Of a DNA stretch of 37,777 nucleotides, positions 16,248 through 24,989 are shown one piece after another. Position 1 is the stretch's first letter. Every line of letters begins with the position of its first letter. Location of the stretch: positions 1-37,777 of the forward strand of contig JAFUPY010000051.1 of assembly GCA_017472565.1 (NCBI GenBank), given 5' to 3'. The notes beneath the pieces were generated by a model. The model worked only from the letters and a program-made list of their open reading frames with translations, was not told the DNA's origin and made no database searches. Origin of the DNA: Eubacterium sp. (GTDB lineage: Bacteria > Bacillota > Clostridia > Lachnospirales > Lachnospiraceae). The position numbers and the translations under genes are program-made.

Positions 16248-17580
16248 AAAAGTATTCATTTTCCTGCAGTCTCTTTATGAGAATCTCTCTGTCATTTAAC
16301 TCCGGCTGTTCCAGAACATCCTGAAGCATTTTGTTTAAAATCTCGCCAATCGCCTTGCCTGGTGCAATGCCCAAAGCGATCAGATCTTTGCCGGTAATTG
16401 CCAGGTCTTTTAAGGATAAGCAGTTCTGTTCCTCCAAAATCTGCTGATAAAGCCTCTCATATTCATCAATATAGGCCATTTTGCGCTCATAATTAAACTG
16501 GCTCTGGGCGCCCGCATCTGCGCGCTTTACCGCAAACAAGTTCGGATACTGCTCCAATCCATGACGAAACATGGCCTTTCGGACAGACTTGAGGGTCAAC
16601 TCTGGCTTATCGTCATGAATTTTGATCAGGGCGCACACTTTTTGGATGGTATCATTGTCAAACTTCAAGCGGCGTAAAATCTTTCGGGCTGTCTCTGCGC
16701 CTTTTGACTGATGCCCATAAAAATGATCCACACCATTTTCGTCGGTGGTCTTACAGGAAGGCTTTTCTATATCATGCAGAAGCATGGTCAGACGAAGCAC
16801 CTTATCTGCAGGAACCAACGGCAGAGAATGCAGGGTATGCTCTCCCGTAGTGTAGATATGATATTCATTGTTCTGCTCTGTGGTCATCAATAAAGAAAAC
16901 TCCGGCAGCACCACATCCGCAATTCCAAGCGCATACACATCCCGCATCATATCCGGATTCGGGGAAATCAGAAGCTTCACCAGTTCCACCTGAATGCGCT
17001 CTGCGCTGATTTTCGACAGGTTTGGTGCAAGCCTTGTAATCGCCGCTTTGGTAGGTCCATCAATGGAGCAGTCAAGCTGTGCTGCAAAACGGACCGCGCG
17101 CAAAATACGCAGGGCATCCTCCGTAAAACGTTCCATCGGATTGCCCACGCAGCGGATGATTTTTCGTTCCAGGTCTCCGATGCCATCAAAGGCATCCACC
17201 AGCCCATCTCTGTCATTATATGCCATCGCGTTAATGGTAAAGTCACGGCGTTTCAAATCCTCAATCAACTGCGACGTAAAGGTCACTTCTTTCGGATGAC
17301 GGGCATCCTCATACTCACCATCAATACGGTACGTAGTCACCTCAAACCCTTCATGATCCAGCATGACCGTAACCGTGCCATGCTGAATCCCGGTATCAAT
17401 GGTATAGGAAAAAAGCGCCTTCACTTCCTCTGGCTTGGCAGAAGTGGTAATGTCCCAGTCCTGAGGCTCACGCCCCAGAATGGAATCCCGGACACAGCCA
17501 CCCACTGCATAGGCCTCGAAACCATGGTTCTGGAGGCAGTCGATAATACTATTTACTTTTTCAGGTAAAACAATTCTCAT
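16246..17580 (-). CDS. cca: CCA tRNA nucleotidyltransferase
   Basis: A 444-residue class II nucleotidyltransferase that builds or repairs the 3' CCA of tRNA from CTP and ATP. The head domain shows GGCVRD (27-32) and the metal pair DWD (41-43), followed by the RRDFTINAMAYN motif. A neck/body region and an HD domain (LLHDIEKPS, GHQSKGAE) follow, as in the HD-containing subgroup. AAGGAGG lies 7 bases before the ATG. It is 75 bases downstream of proS with no terminator seen, so it is probably in the same T-box-controlled transcript. Confidence 0.95.
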   Translation of the reverse strand: MRIVLPEKVNSIIDCLQNHGFEAYAVGGCVRDSILGREPQDWDITTSAKPEEVKALFSYTIDTGIQHGTVTVMLDHEGFEVTTYRIDGEYEDARHPKEVTFTSQLIEDLKRRDFTINAMAYNDRDGLVDAFDGIGDLERKIIRCVGNPMERFTEDALRILRAVRFAAQLDCSIDGPTKAAITRLAPNLSKISAERIQVELVKLLISPNPDMMRDVYALGIADVVLPEFSLLMTTEQNNEYHIYTTGEHTLHSLPLVPADKVLRLTMLLHDIEKPSCKTTDENGVDHFYGHQSKGAETARKILRRLKFDNDTIQKVCALIKIHDDKPELTLKSVRKAMFRHGLEQYPNLFAVKRADAGAQSQFNYERKMAYIDEYERLYQQILEEQNCLSLKDLAITGKDLIALGIAPGKAIGEILNKMLQDVLEQPELNDREILIKRLQENEYF

Positions 17581-17655
17581 AAGACTTCCTCCTTCACATC
17601 ACTGTCTGAGCCGCTAGGCGAGTTTGGACTGATGCCACACTATATGATTGATAAA

Positions 17656-19095
17656 TTAATATGCCTTGCCCCAGTAAATCAGCTTATGCGCTGGCTTTCC
17701 ACAGCATACGCACACATCAGAGATCTGTTCCTGATCCTTGAATGGCATACAACGGGAGGTTGCACTTGTTTCTTCTTTAATCTTGTCTTCACATGCACGG
17801 TCGCCGCACCACATACCACGGATGAATCCTGGCTGGTTTTCTACGATATTTACAAACTCATCATAGTTGTGAGCATCGTAGATATGTTCTGCACGATGTG
17901 CCACTGCGCGGTCGAACATATCTTTCTGGATGGTTTCTAACAGTTCTGCTGCCTTCACATCTACTTCATCTAAAGATACCACGATTTTTTCTCTGGTATC
18001 ACGACGAACCAGTACGCACTGATTCTGTTCGATATCTTTTGGTCCAAGTTCAATACGAACCGGGATACCACGCATTTCCTGTTCGGAGAATTTCCATCCT
18101 GGACTCTTATCGGAATCGTCCAGTTTTGCACGGCAAAGCTTGCCAACTTTTTCTCTTACTTCTGCTGCTTTTTCCAGTACGCCTTCTTTTTTCTGCATGA
18201 TTGGAACAACCATAACCTGTGTTGGTGCGATTCTTGGTGGAAGCACCAGACCAGAATCATCCCCGTGAACCATAATGATGGCACCGATCAGACGTGTTGT
18301 CATACCCCAGGATGTCTGGTGTACATGTTTTAACTTGTTGTCTTTGTCTGTAAACTGAATGCCAAATGCTTTTGCAAAACCGTCACCAAAGTTGTGGCTG
18401 GTACCGGACTGAAGTGCCTTGCCATCGTGCATCAATGCTTCGATGGTATAGGTACTTTCTGCACCAGCAAATTTTTCCTTGTCTGTTTTCTGTCCACGAA
18501 CAACCGGCATTGCAAGTACTTCTTCACAAAAGTCCGCATACAGATTCAGCATCTGTACGGTACGTGCTTCTGCTTCCTCCGCGGGTGCATGCGCGGTATG
18601 GCCTTCCTGCCATAAGAATTCTCTGGAGCGAAGGAATGGTCTTGTTTCCTTTTCCCAACGAACTACAGAACACCACTGGTTGTACAGTTTTGGAAGGTCA
18701 CGGTAGGACTGGATGTCATTCTTGTAAAAATCACAGAACAGTGTCTCAGATGTTGGACGTACACAGAGACGTTCCTGCAACGGATTTAAGCCACCGTGTG
18801 TTACCCATGCTACTTCTGGCGCGAATCCTTCTACGTGATCCTTTTCCACCTGAAGCAGGCTTTCTGGAATAAACATTGGCATGTACACGTTTTCAACACC
18901 TGTTTCTTTAAATCTGCGATCCAGTTCATGCTGGATATTTTCCCAGATGGCATACCCATATGGTTTGATGATCATACAGCCTTTTACGCTGGAGTAATCG
19001 ATTAATTCTGCTTTTTTCACTACATCTGTATACCACTGCGCAAAGTCTTCGTTCATAGATGTAATGGCTTCTACTAATTTCTTTTCTTTTGCCAT
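17656..19095 (-). CDS. proS: Prolyl-tRNA synthetase, archaeal/eukaryotic-like type
   Basis: A 479-residue class II synthetase charging tRNA-Pro. The short length, lack of the editing insertion and the C-terminal zinc-type cysteines with a terminal WGKAY identify the ProS3 (archaeal/eukaryotic-like) form rather than the E. coli-like one. Recognisable pieces are RPTSET, the [16 protein letters not shown] motif 2 region, and [12 protein letters not shown]-like motif 3. The start is ATG 19095 (AAGGAGA 8 bases upstream). Expression is preceded by a T-box leader and its own promoter. Confidence 0.95.
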   Translation of the reverse strand: MAKEKKLVEAITSMNEDFAQWYTDVVKKAELIDYSSVKGCMIIKPYGYAIWENIQHELDRRFKETGVENVYMPMFIPESLLQVEKDHVEGFAPEVAWVTHGGLNPLQERLCVRPTSETLFCDFYKNDIQSYRDLPKLYNQWCSVVRWEKETRPFLRSREFLWQEGHTAHAPAEEAEARTVQMLNLYADFCEEVLAMPVVRGQKTDKEKFAGAESTYTIEALMHDGKALQSGTSHNFGDGFAKAFGIQFTDKDNKLKHVHQTSWGMTTRLIGAIIMVHGDDSGLVLPPRIAPTQVMVVPIMQKKEGVLEKAAEVREKVGKLCRAKLDDSDKSPGWKFSEQEMRGIPVRIELGPKDIEQNQCVLVRRDTREKIVVSLDEVDVKAAELLETIQKDMFDRAVAHRAEHIYDAHNYDEFVNIVENQPGFIRGMWCGDRACEDKIKEETSATSRCMPFKDQEQISDVCVCCGKPAHKLIYWGKAY

Positions 19096-19133
19096 TCTCG
19101 TAATCTCCTTTATCTGCTTATTATTTCCGAAAT

Positions 19134-19427
19134 AAAAAACGCCGAACTCACAATCCCAAAAAGGGACCGGAAATCCGGCGGTACCACCCTGATTTGCATG
19201 CGAAATACACATACACACTCAAAATCTTTAACGCAGATTGTACGTGGCAGTTTTCATGCCAGACTCAAAGGGCAGGTTCCAAACACTTCCGGCAAGAACC
19301 TCCCAGCTATGGTTCTCTCTCTGGAGCCTTTCATGAATGTACTAATCCTTATCAACGTCTTTTTCATATATATTGGGATTCATTTGCACATTTCAACACG
19401 GCAAATGCCAACCGTTCGTTTTTTCTC
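19134..19427 (-). promoter_or_regulatory. Proline T-box riboswitch leader of proS
   Basis: The minus strand carries the conserved T-box AGGGTGGTACCGCC (19190-19177), followed by a terminator: CGCCGGA (19180-19174) pairs with TTCGGCG (19146-19140) with an inner TCCC/GGGA, then six T residues. In stem I the specifier follows GGAA and reads CCT (19276-19274), a proline codon. The TGGT in the antiterminator bulge would pair with a tRNA 3' end ACCA, consistent with the A discriminator base of bacterial tRNA-Pro. Uncharged tRNA-Pro should therefore switch proS on. Confidence 0.95.
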
Positions 19428-19433
19428 TGCCCC

Positions 19434-19462
19434 ATTGTAAGGGAATGATTTTTAATTGTCAA
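19434..19462 (-). promoter_or_regulatory. Sigma-A promoter of the proS T-box operon
   Basis: TTGACA (19462-19457), a 17-bp spacer and TACAAT (19439-19434) on the minus strand. The -35 lies inside the last codons of the rluA-like gene (CTT GAC AAT TAA). Confidence 0.85.
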
Positions 19463-20189
19463 GAGTGGATGTCATGTCAAATCCCTGAAAAAGTGGATTC
19501 TGCGGTAAGATTGCATATTCCATCTGCTTCTTTGTCACCGGATGAACAAATCCAATCTTGTGAGAGCAGAGAGCCACCATCTCGCGCCCCAGCCTTCCTG
19601 GTGGCGTCTGCCTATTCATTGCCGCTTCGCCACTTCCCGCTGCCGCATGGTACTTCTGATCCCCCAGCAGCGGATGTCCAATCGCAGACATCTGCACACG
19701 AATCTGATGATGACGGCCGGTATCCAGCTTGATCCTAACAAGACTGGCATCCCTTGCCTTATCATAGGCAAGCACCTGATAGGATAACCGGGCAAGCTTT
19801 GCCTCAGGCTCTCCCTGACTTGCTACCCGCGAAAGATTGGTCTTGCCATCCCGCATCAGATAATGTTCCAGGTTCCCAGCATCTTCGGCAAGCTTTCCCT
19901 GCACCACAGCCAGATAGCACTTGTCGATTCCCCGACTTGCCACCTGCCTGGAAAGGGCTGCTGCCGCCTGCTTTGTTTTGGCAAACACCATCACCCCTTC
20001 CACCGGCTGATCCAACCGGTGAAGCAATCCAACATAAGGTTCTTCTCCCTTGGCAGCTCTGGCATTTTTGAGCAGGCTCACCATATCCTGCTGCCCACAC
20101 CTTGCAGACTGGGTCGCTATCCCTGCAGGTTTCCGGCAGACAACAATCTCCAGATCTTCAAATAATACTTCTATCTTTATCTGTCTCAT
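19452..20189 (-). CDS. RluA-family pseudouridine synthase
   Basis: A 245-residue RNA pseudouridine synthase. The catalytic Asp is D60 in HRLDQPVEGVMVF. Other family marks are KPAGIATQ, the long DTGRHHQIRVQMSAIGHPLLGD motif and a C-terminal SHKIGFVHPVTKK. The start is ATG 20189, one base after the stop of a 52-codon upstream ORF. An in-frame ATG at 20252 would add 21 residues that lie wholly over that ORF in another frame. The target RNA cannot be deduced. Confidence 0.88.
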   Translation of the reverse strand: MRQIKIEVLFEDLEIVVCRKPAGIATQSARCGQQDMVSLLKNARAAKGEEPYVGLLHRLDQPVEGVMVFAKTKQAAAALSRQVASRGIDKCYLAVVQGKLAEDAGNLEHYLMRDGKTNLSRVASQGEPEAKLARLSYQVLAYDKARDASLVRIKLDTGRHHQIRVQMSAIGHPLLGDQKYHAAAGSGEAAMNRQTPPGRLGREMVALCSHKIGFVHPVTKKQMEYAILPQNPLFQGFDMTSTLDN

Positions 20190-20190
20190 C

Positions 20191-20349
20191 TTATTTCTTT
20201 CTATTTGTTTTTGTTTTCTTTGCTGTCTGGTCCAGTTCAGCCTCATGCTCATTCGTTTTGGACGACTGTTTCTCCTCTTTCTTCTCTTTCAGAGCATGCA
20301 CTATTTTATGAACCGCCTCCAACAACATCTGATTTGCAATTAAGCCCAT
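20191..20349 (-). CDS. Small ORF, 52 residues, function unknown
   Basis: ATG 20349 begins 3 bases after the SGNH hydrolase stop, with AAAGGA 6 bases upstream inside that gene's end. The TAA lies one base before the rluA-like ATG, so the ORF fills the gap exactly. The product starts MGLIANQMLLEAVHKIVHALKE, a predicted amphipathic helix, and continues as a very hydrophilic K/E/T/N-rich tail ending NRKK. I do not recognise a family. It could be a real small protein or only a coupling ORF for the pseudouridine synthase. Confidence 0.6.
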   Translation of the reverse strand: MGLIANQMLLEAVHKIVHALKEKKEEKQSSKTNEHEAELDQTAKKTKTNRKK

Positions 20350-20352
20350 ACA

Positions 20353-20997
20353 TTATCCTTTCATCGGAAGCCATAACACAACATCCCTTAGTTTCCCCGC
20401 CAACATGGCATGTGCCCCCGGTGTCAAATGAAGGGAATCTTCATTTGATGCCTGAATCCACTCTGCCGCATCGAAAAAAGTACAGCCACAACGCTCCGCC
20501 ACCTGCTTGTAATACCTGGAAAACTCTTTGGACCGAAAGATAGCACTTGCTTTAAAGGCATCTCCAAATGGAGATCTGTGGATATTAGGACCAATCTCTG
20601 GTGGAGATACCAGGATGACCTCTGCCTGAAATCCCTGTTTTTCCAGTGTAAATTCCTGAATGACCGTTACCAGGGTTTCCGCCCCGGCTGCAATCTCCTC
20701 TGCAGAAGCCTGAAAGGTCTCTTTCAGGTCATTACTTCCAAGCATCATGATCACAATATCCACCGGCTTATGGGAGTTAAGACAAGGGCGCAGATAACCA
20801 AGACCATTTTTCCATCCTTCTATCGGATCGTCATATATGGTGGTTCTGCCGTTGCATCCCTCTTCGATGACAACATAGTCCTCCCCTAACAGTTGCTGCA
20901 GGCGGCCTGTCCAACGAATATCCGTCGGATAACGCATCCCATTCACCGGATTATAGCCATACGTATTTGAATCCCCATAACAAAGAATTGTTTTCAT
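20353..20997 (-). CDS. SGNH/GDSL-family hydrolase
   Basis: A 214-residue esterase/lipase-fold enzyme without a signal peptide. Block I is CYGDSNTYG with nucleophile S10, block III is LGSND, and block V is DSLHLTPGAH supplying the Asp and His. The WTGRLQQLL and EGCNGRTT segments resemble the bacterial aryl-esterase/arylacyl-transferase subgroup (GDSN instead of GDSL). Substrate unknown. It lies 24 bases after the response regulator and just before the small ORF, probably in the same operon. Confidence 0.85.
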   Translation of the reverse strand: MKTILCYGDSNTYGYNPVNGMRYPTDIRWTGRLQQLLGEDYVVIEEGCNGRTTIYDDPIEGWKNGLGYLRPCLNSHKPVDIVIMMLGSNDLKETFQASAEEIAAGAETLVTVIQEFTLEKQGFQAEVILVSPPEIGPNIHRSPFGDAFKASAIFRSKEFSRYYKQVAERCGCTFFDAAEWIQASNEDSLHLTPGAHAMLAGKLRDVVLWLPMKG

Positions 20998-21021
20998 CCT
21001 TCTTCTCCCATGATATTTTTG

Positions 21022-21711
21022 TTAGAGTTTAAAACGATATCCCACACCCCAGATTGTCTCAATATACTGAGGTTTTGCTGTGTTAAATTCAATCTTTTCA
21101 CGAATCTTTTTGATATGTACCGTTACTGTGGCAATATCACCAATGGATTCCATATCCCAAATTTTACTGAACAGTTCCTCCTTAGTGTAAACATGATTTG
21201 GATTCTGCGCAAGGAAGGTAAGCAGATCAAACTCTTTGGTGGTGAACTGTTTTTCCTCGTCATTGACCCAAACGCGGCGAGCTGTTTTGTCAATGCGGAT
21301 ACCGCGAATCTCAATCATTTCATTTTCCTGCACATTGCTGGAAATCAGTCTCTCGTATCTTGCCAGATGGGCTTTTACACGGGCAACCAGCTCACTTGGG
21401 GAAAACGGTTTTGTAATGTAATCATCCGCGCCTAAGCCTAACCCTCTGATCTTGTCGATATCGTCTTTTTTCGCAGACACCATCAGGATTGGGGTATTCT
21501 TCACCTCGCGGATACGTTTGCAGATTTCAAATCCGTCCACGCCAGGAAGCATCAGATCCAGAATATACATATCATAATCCTGGCTCATGGCTCTTTCCAA
21601 GCCAGTGTCGCCTCGTGTCTCTATCTCTACTTCAAATCCGCTCAGTTCCAGATAATCCTTCTCAAGGTCTGCAATCGCTTCTTCATCTTCAATAATCAAA
21701 ATCTTACTCAT
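21022..21711 (-). CDS. OmpR/PhoB-family response regulator
   Basis: A 229-residue regulator. Receiver domain about 1-118 with E8/D9, phospho-acceptor D52 (YILDLMLPGVDG) and the ITKPF lysine. The winged helix-turn-helix output domain about 130-229 has the usual TTKEFDLLTFLAQNPNHVYTKEEL, VTVHIKKIREKI and WGVGYRF pattern. Its ATG overlaps the end of the sensor kinase gene by 8 bases, so the two are co-expressed. It probably binds tandem sites near promoters, possibly its own. Confidence 0.94.
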   Translation of the reverse strand: MSKILIIEDEEAIADLEKDYLELSGFEVEIETRGDTGLERAMSQDYDMYILDLMLPGVDGFEICKRIREVKNTPILMVSAKKDDIDKIRGLGLGADDYITKPFSPSELVARVKAHLARYERLISSNVQENEMIEIRGIRIDKTARRVWVNDEEKQFTTKEFDLLTFLAQNPNHVYTKEELFSKIWDMESIGDIATVTVHIKKIREKIEFNTAKPQYIETIWGVGYRFKL

Positions 21712-23212
21712 AAGGTACCTCCTGATATTTTCTTATTACAAAATACATAATCGTTCCTGTGCCCAGCTTACTGGTAGCCCAGATCTTGCCGCCGTGATCC
21801 TCAATGATCTTGCGGACAATGGAAAGTCCGATGCCGCTGCCTCCTGTACTGGAATTACGAGAAGCATCCGAACGATAAAATCGATCAAAAATATGCGGAA
21901 GGTCTTTCATATCAATACCCTGTCCATTGTCTTCCAGTTCTACCTGAATGAAATCTCCCACATCCTTAATGCGAATATTGATAAATCCAACCTTTTTGTC
22001 CATATACTTCATAGAGTTTCCGATAATATTGGAAATTACACGCATCAACTGCTCCGGATCTGCAATGATCACCGTCTTCGGATCCGCATAATTGTAATAT
22101 GCCAATCCGGTTCCTGCTGCTTCCAGCTCCAGTCCAATCTCTTCAATACAATCCTTGAAGTAGTCCGCCACATTCAGCTTCTGGAAGTTGTAAGGAATCT
22201 TATTTGTATCAATTTTGGAATACAAGGTCAGCTCATTGATGAGACGGTCCATCTCATTGGCCTTGTTGTAAATCATACGAATATATTTTTCCTGCTTTTC
22301 AGGTGTGTCCGCAACCCCATCAATCAGGCCTTCTGCATAGCCTTTTACCGTTGTAATCGGGGTCTTAAGATCGTGGGCAATATTGCTGATCAATACGCGA
22401 TTTTCCTTTTCCGCAACGATCTTTTCTTCGGTACTCTCCTTCAGACGCTGCCGCATCTGCTCAAAGTTGTGACACAGTTCGCCAATCTCATCCTCATGTT
22501 CCGCCTCAATGGTAAAGTCCAGATTGCCATCCCGAATATTCTGCGTGGCACGCTTCAGCTTCTTGATCGGATTGATGATCCCCTTGTAAATATAAATGGT
22601 CAGAACCGCAGCTGTCAGTATCAGAATCAACACAATGCAAACACCCAAGTCAAAAATCAGCTGCTGCATCTCCGGCAAAACGCTTTCCGTGAAGGCGGCT
22701 ATGTAAATACTGCCCTGGTGACCCCTAAAGTCCACAAAGTCAATCTGCTTGATCAGCCACTGCAGATCCCCCTCCAGGAAAAAGCCGCCGTCTCTGGCAT
22801 CCGTGGCACCATAGTCTGGAAGCAGATCTGCCAACTCCTCATTGGTCACATCCAGTTCCCCATCAAAGCCATTGTAGATGATTGTTCCATCCACGCAGCA
22901 GATCAAAAATGCATTTTTTGCCTGCAATTCTTCATTTTTTTGTGCCAGATACTCCAGTTGCTGCACTCTGGATGGCATACTTTCTGCCACTTGCTGCAGT
23001 TCATCAAAGTCCGGCTGAATATACTGGTTCAGCATCTGCACCGAATTAGAAAAGAAAAAGGACGGGTCTTCACTTTCAATTCCATAGGTCTGCTTAATCG
23101 AATGCACCTGCATCTGATAAAAGCCAAACAATGCCGCACAGGCAAGGGCAATCGGCAGGAATAATATTACACAAAAAGATAAAATCAACCTTGTCTTTAG
23201 CTTCATGGACAA
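21704..23212 (-). CDS. Membrane sensor histidine kinase
   Basis: A 502-residue kinase, partner of the regulator that overlaps its end. Membrane segments at about 8-33 and 185-209 flank an extracytoplasmic sensor region of about 150 residues. HAMP follows (about 210-262), then the dimerisation domain with H280 (IAHDLKTPITTVKGYAEG), and an ATPase domain with the N box (IIGNSMKY), DNGQGID and GGSGIGLSIV. The signal is unknown. It lies just downstream of the cohesin/dockerin operon and behind a terminator, so it has its own promoter. Confidence 0.94.
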   Translation of the reverse strand: MSMKLKTRLILSFCVILFLPIALACAALFGFYQMQVHSIKQTYGIESEDPSFFFSNSVQMLNQYIQPDFDELQQVAESMPSRVQQLEYLAQKNEELQAKNAFLICCVDGTIIYNGFDGELDVTNEELADLLPDYGATDARDGGFFLEGDLQWLIKQIDFVDFRGHQGSIYIAAFTESVLPEMQQLIFDLGVCIVLILILTAAVLTIYIYKGIINPIKKLKRATQNIRDGNLDFTIEAEHEDEIGELCHNFEQMRQRLKESTEEKIVAEKENRVLISNIAHDLKTPITTVKGYAEGLIDGVADTPEKQEKYIRMIYNKANEMDRLINELTLYSKIDTNKIPYNFQKLNVADYFKDCIEEIGLELEAAGTGLAYYNYADPKTVIIADPEQLMRVISNIIGNSMKYMDKKVGFINIRIKDVGDFIQVELEDNGQGIDMKDLPHIFDRFYRSDASRNSSTGGSGIGLSIVRKIIEDHGGKIWATSKLGTGTIMYFVIRKYQEVPYE

Positions 23213-23267
23213 CCCCTTCTATCTCACGTCTTCAAGTTTCATCTATGCATCTTTCGAGCACAGCGAG

Positions 23268-23315
23268 TTTTTTGTGATACAGGAAATTCCTTTGGGTTTC
23301 CTATATCATAAAAAA
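23268..23315. repeat. 19-bp imperfect inverted repeat in the kinase leader
   Basis: Arms 23268-23286 and 23297-23315 pair at 17 of 19 positions plus one wobble, with a 10-base loop. No T-run follows on either strand, so it is not a classical terminator. It lies about 55-105 bases upstream of the sensor kinase start and would form a strong hairpin in its mRNA leader. Confidence 0.65.
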
Positions 23316-23333
23316 GCGCACTTATATGCGTAT

Positions 23334-23353
23334 CATACCACAAATGTGGTATG
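23334..23353. promoter_or_regulatory. Palindromic operator-like dyad overlapping a candidate promoter
   Basis: A perfect 9-bp inverted repeat, CATACCACA and TGTGGTATG, separated by AA. On the minus strand the inner part gives TGGTATGAT, an extended -10 (TGn plus TATGAT) for the sensor kinase operon, so a protein bound to the dyad would control it. The remaining gap from 23213 to 23516 holds only this dyad, the hairpin at 23268-23315 and the terminator at 23442-23484. Confidence 0.5.
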
Positions 23354-23441
23354 CAATTCATCCATTCCATGCATCTTTTATAAACTTTTTATAACTATTT
23401 GTGATTTCTTCTACAAAATATGGCACCACATTCATATAAAG

Positions 23442-23484
23442 AAAAAAGAGACCTGTCAGGAGAACTACCTCCTGTCAAGTCTCT
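23442..23484 (-). terminator. Intrinsic terminator after the cohesin gene
   Basis: A 16-position stem (23447-23462 with 23469-23484, one mismatch and one wobble), a 6-base loop and a T-run on the minus strand, 32 bases past the stop codon. Confidence 0.88.
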
Positions 23485-23516
23485 TGCTTTTCTTCATTAC
23501 TTTTACCGGTTACTTT

Positions 23517-24977
23517 TTATTCTTCCTTTTTTTCTTTCGCTTCAACATCCCCTGCGCTTTTGCCCTGTTTTTTCATCTTTACCCCAAACACGATGGTAAG
23601 AATGAGAAACAGAACTGCCACACCAGATGCACCTGCAATCAGGTACAGACTGTATTTTTCATAAAATGGACGGTCATCCTCTTCAATTTCGCCTTCAATT
23701 ACAAGGCTGTTATCAGACACTTTCACTTCTGCAAATCTCTGATAGGTTCCATCTACGCTGTCATACTTGTAGTACAGTTCTGCGCCATCCTGATTCATCA
23801 CTTTCAGCACGCTGAATTCTTCATCGATCTTCCATGCAAAAAAACTCTGATTCTGAATGCTTAAAGTCACCTGTTCAAAACCGGCGAACTGAGGATCGGT
23901 ATCATCCAATGGAAGCGGAACAATGTATTTCCCCTCGTCAATAGCTATCTGTACAAATGGATAGAAACTTTGTGTATCCTGTTCGTAAATGTAGAACGCG
24001 GAACCCGCTTCATTTGTCAGATACATTAACTGTACCCCACTTGCAGATACCAGAGCTTCGTATTCTCTTTCATTGTACACAGCCTTGCCTCTGGAAAATC
24101 CAGCCGGAATCTGCTCATCGGTAAATCCTTCGTTGATGGTATTCTCTGTGCCATTTACGGTAATCTTTTCCACCTCACCACACATAATGGTAATGTTGTA
24201 GGCTTTGGAAGAACCATTTTCTGCTGTAACTACAACTCTGGCACTGTTTTCTCCAAGTTTCAGATCCTTACCGCCAGACACACTTACCTTGGCCTTGTCG
24301 CTGGCCGGTGTGGCAGAGATGGTCACCGCAGTAGTATCTGCAGGTACTGTCACTGTATAGGAAGTGGTGTTGGCACTAAAGGCAGGAGATAAACTTCCTG
24401 GAGAAACCTGCAGACTGCTAAGCTTGTTGTTGCTGTCCTTGGAAGGATCCACATCCTGGTTGTTGTTTGTGTTACTGTTGTTATTGTTATTATTATTGCT
24501 ATTATTGTTGTTGCTGTTATTGCCTGGATTATCGGTCTGCGGAACGGTACCTTTGATCGTTCCAGATCCACCGCTAACACTCATTACCTGAAGGTTCCAG
24601 TCATAGGCATCACTGCTGCCTGCAGATACCGTGTGTGAGCCTTCTTTTAAAATCTTAAAACTCATAGAAAAACTAAGAGAGGTTGCAGAGCCATCGCCAT
24701 CACCTGCGTAAATGACACTTCCTGAACCGCCATTTGCTCCACCGGTTGCACTGACAAACTGCAGTGCAGATGGATCATAAGAGGCAACTACGGTTGCTGC
24801 ACCGATCGGTCCGGAACTGCATTTGATGGTACAGTTAACAGAAACGGTGCTGCCTACATTTCCTGATGCACCAGATACGCTGACACTGCCGGATGCAGCC
24901 AATACCGGCATGCAAAACAATGGCAGGATCAAACATATACTAACAATCATTGCACTTATTTTTCTTCTTAATTTCAT
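23517..24977 (-). CDS. Membrane-anchored cohesin-domain protein
   Basis: A 486-residue secreted, membrane-anchored protein. Signal peptide 1-28 (cleavage near VLAA-S). Residues 30-143 resemble a cohesin module: SVSVSGASGNVGSTVSVNC, ASYDPSALQFV, and a final LQVMSVSGGSGTIKG strand. An Asn-rich linker (about 150-185) leads to a cadherin-like beta-sandwich (186-266: LSSLQVSPGSLSPAFS, TVTVPADTTAVTISATP, VTAENG). Residues 270-430 form an unrecognised beta-rich domain. A single membrane helix (443-467) and a charged cytoplasmic tail end it. The start lies 12 bases after the dockerin-protein stop, and its AGGAGAG overlaps that stop. Family knowledge says cohesins bind dockerins, so the upstream product is the obvious ligand. 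Confidence 0.82.
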   Translation of the reverse strand: MKLRRKISAMIVSICLILPLFCMPVLAASGSVSVSGASGNVGSTVSVNCTIKCSSGPIGAATVVASYDPSALQFVSATGGANGGSGSVIYAGDGDGSATSLSFSMSFKILKEGSHTVSAGSSDAYDWNLQVMSVSGGSGTIKGTVPQTDNPGNNSNNNNSNNNNNNNSNTNNNQDVDPSKDSNNKLSSLQVSPGSLSPAFSANTTSYTVTVPADTTAVTISATPASDKAKVSVSGGKDLKLGENSARVVVTAENGSSKAYNITIMCGEVEKITVNGTENTINEGFTDEQIPAGFSRGKAVYNEREYEALVSASGVQLMYLTNEAGSAFYIYEQDTQSFYPFVQIAIDEGKYIVPLPLDDTDPQFAGFEQVTLSIQNQSFFAWKIDEEFSVLKVMNQDGAELYYKYDSVDGTYQRFAEVKVSDNSLVIEGEIEEDDRPFYEKYSLYLIAGASGVAVLFLILTIVFGVKMKKQGKSAGDVEAKEKKEE

Positions 24978-24989
24978 GTTGTCTCTCTC

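Noticed and set aside
21794-23164. A 456-codon open frame on the plus strand, opposite the sensor kinase.
   Set aside because: The minus-strand frame has complete kinase motifs; the opposite frame has no recognisable domain and is rich in His/Ile/Leu as expected of an antisense shadow.
23268-23353. CRISPR-like or mobile-element terminal repeats in the gap before the sensor kinase.
   Set aside because: There are only two unrelated inverted repeats, with no regular spacing, no transposase and no flanking duplications.
24364-24591. A Leu-rich plus-strand frame resembling a membrane peptide.
   Set aside because: Its poly-Leu stretch is the antisense reading of the Asn-codon linker in the cohesin gene.
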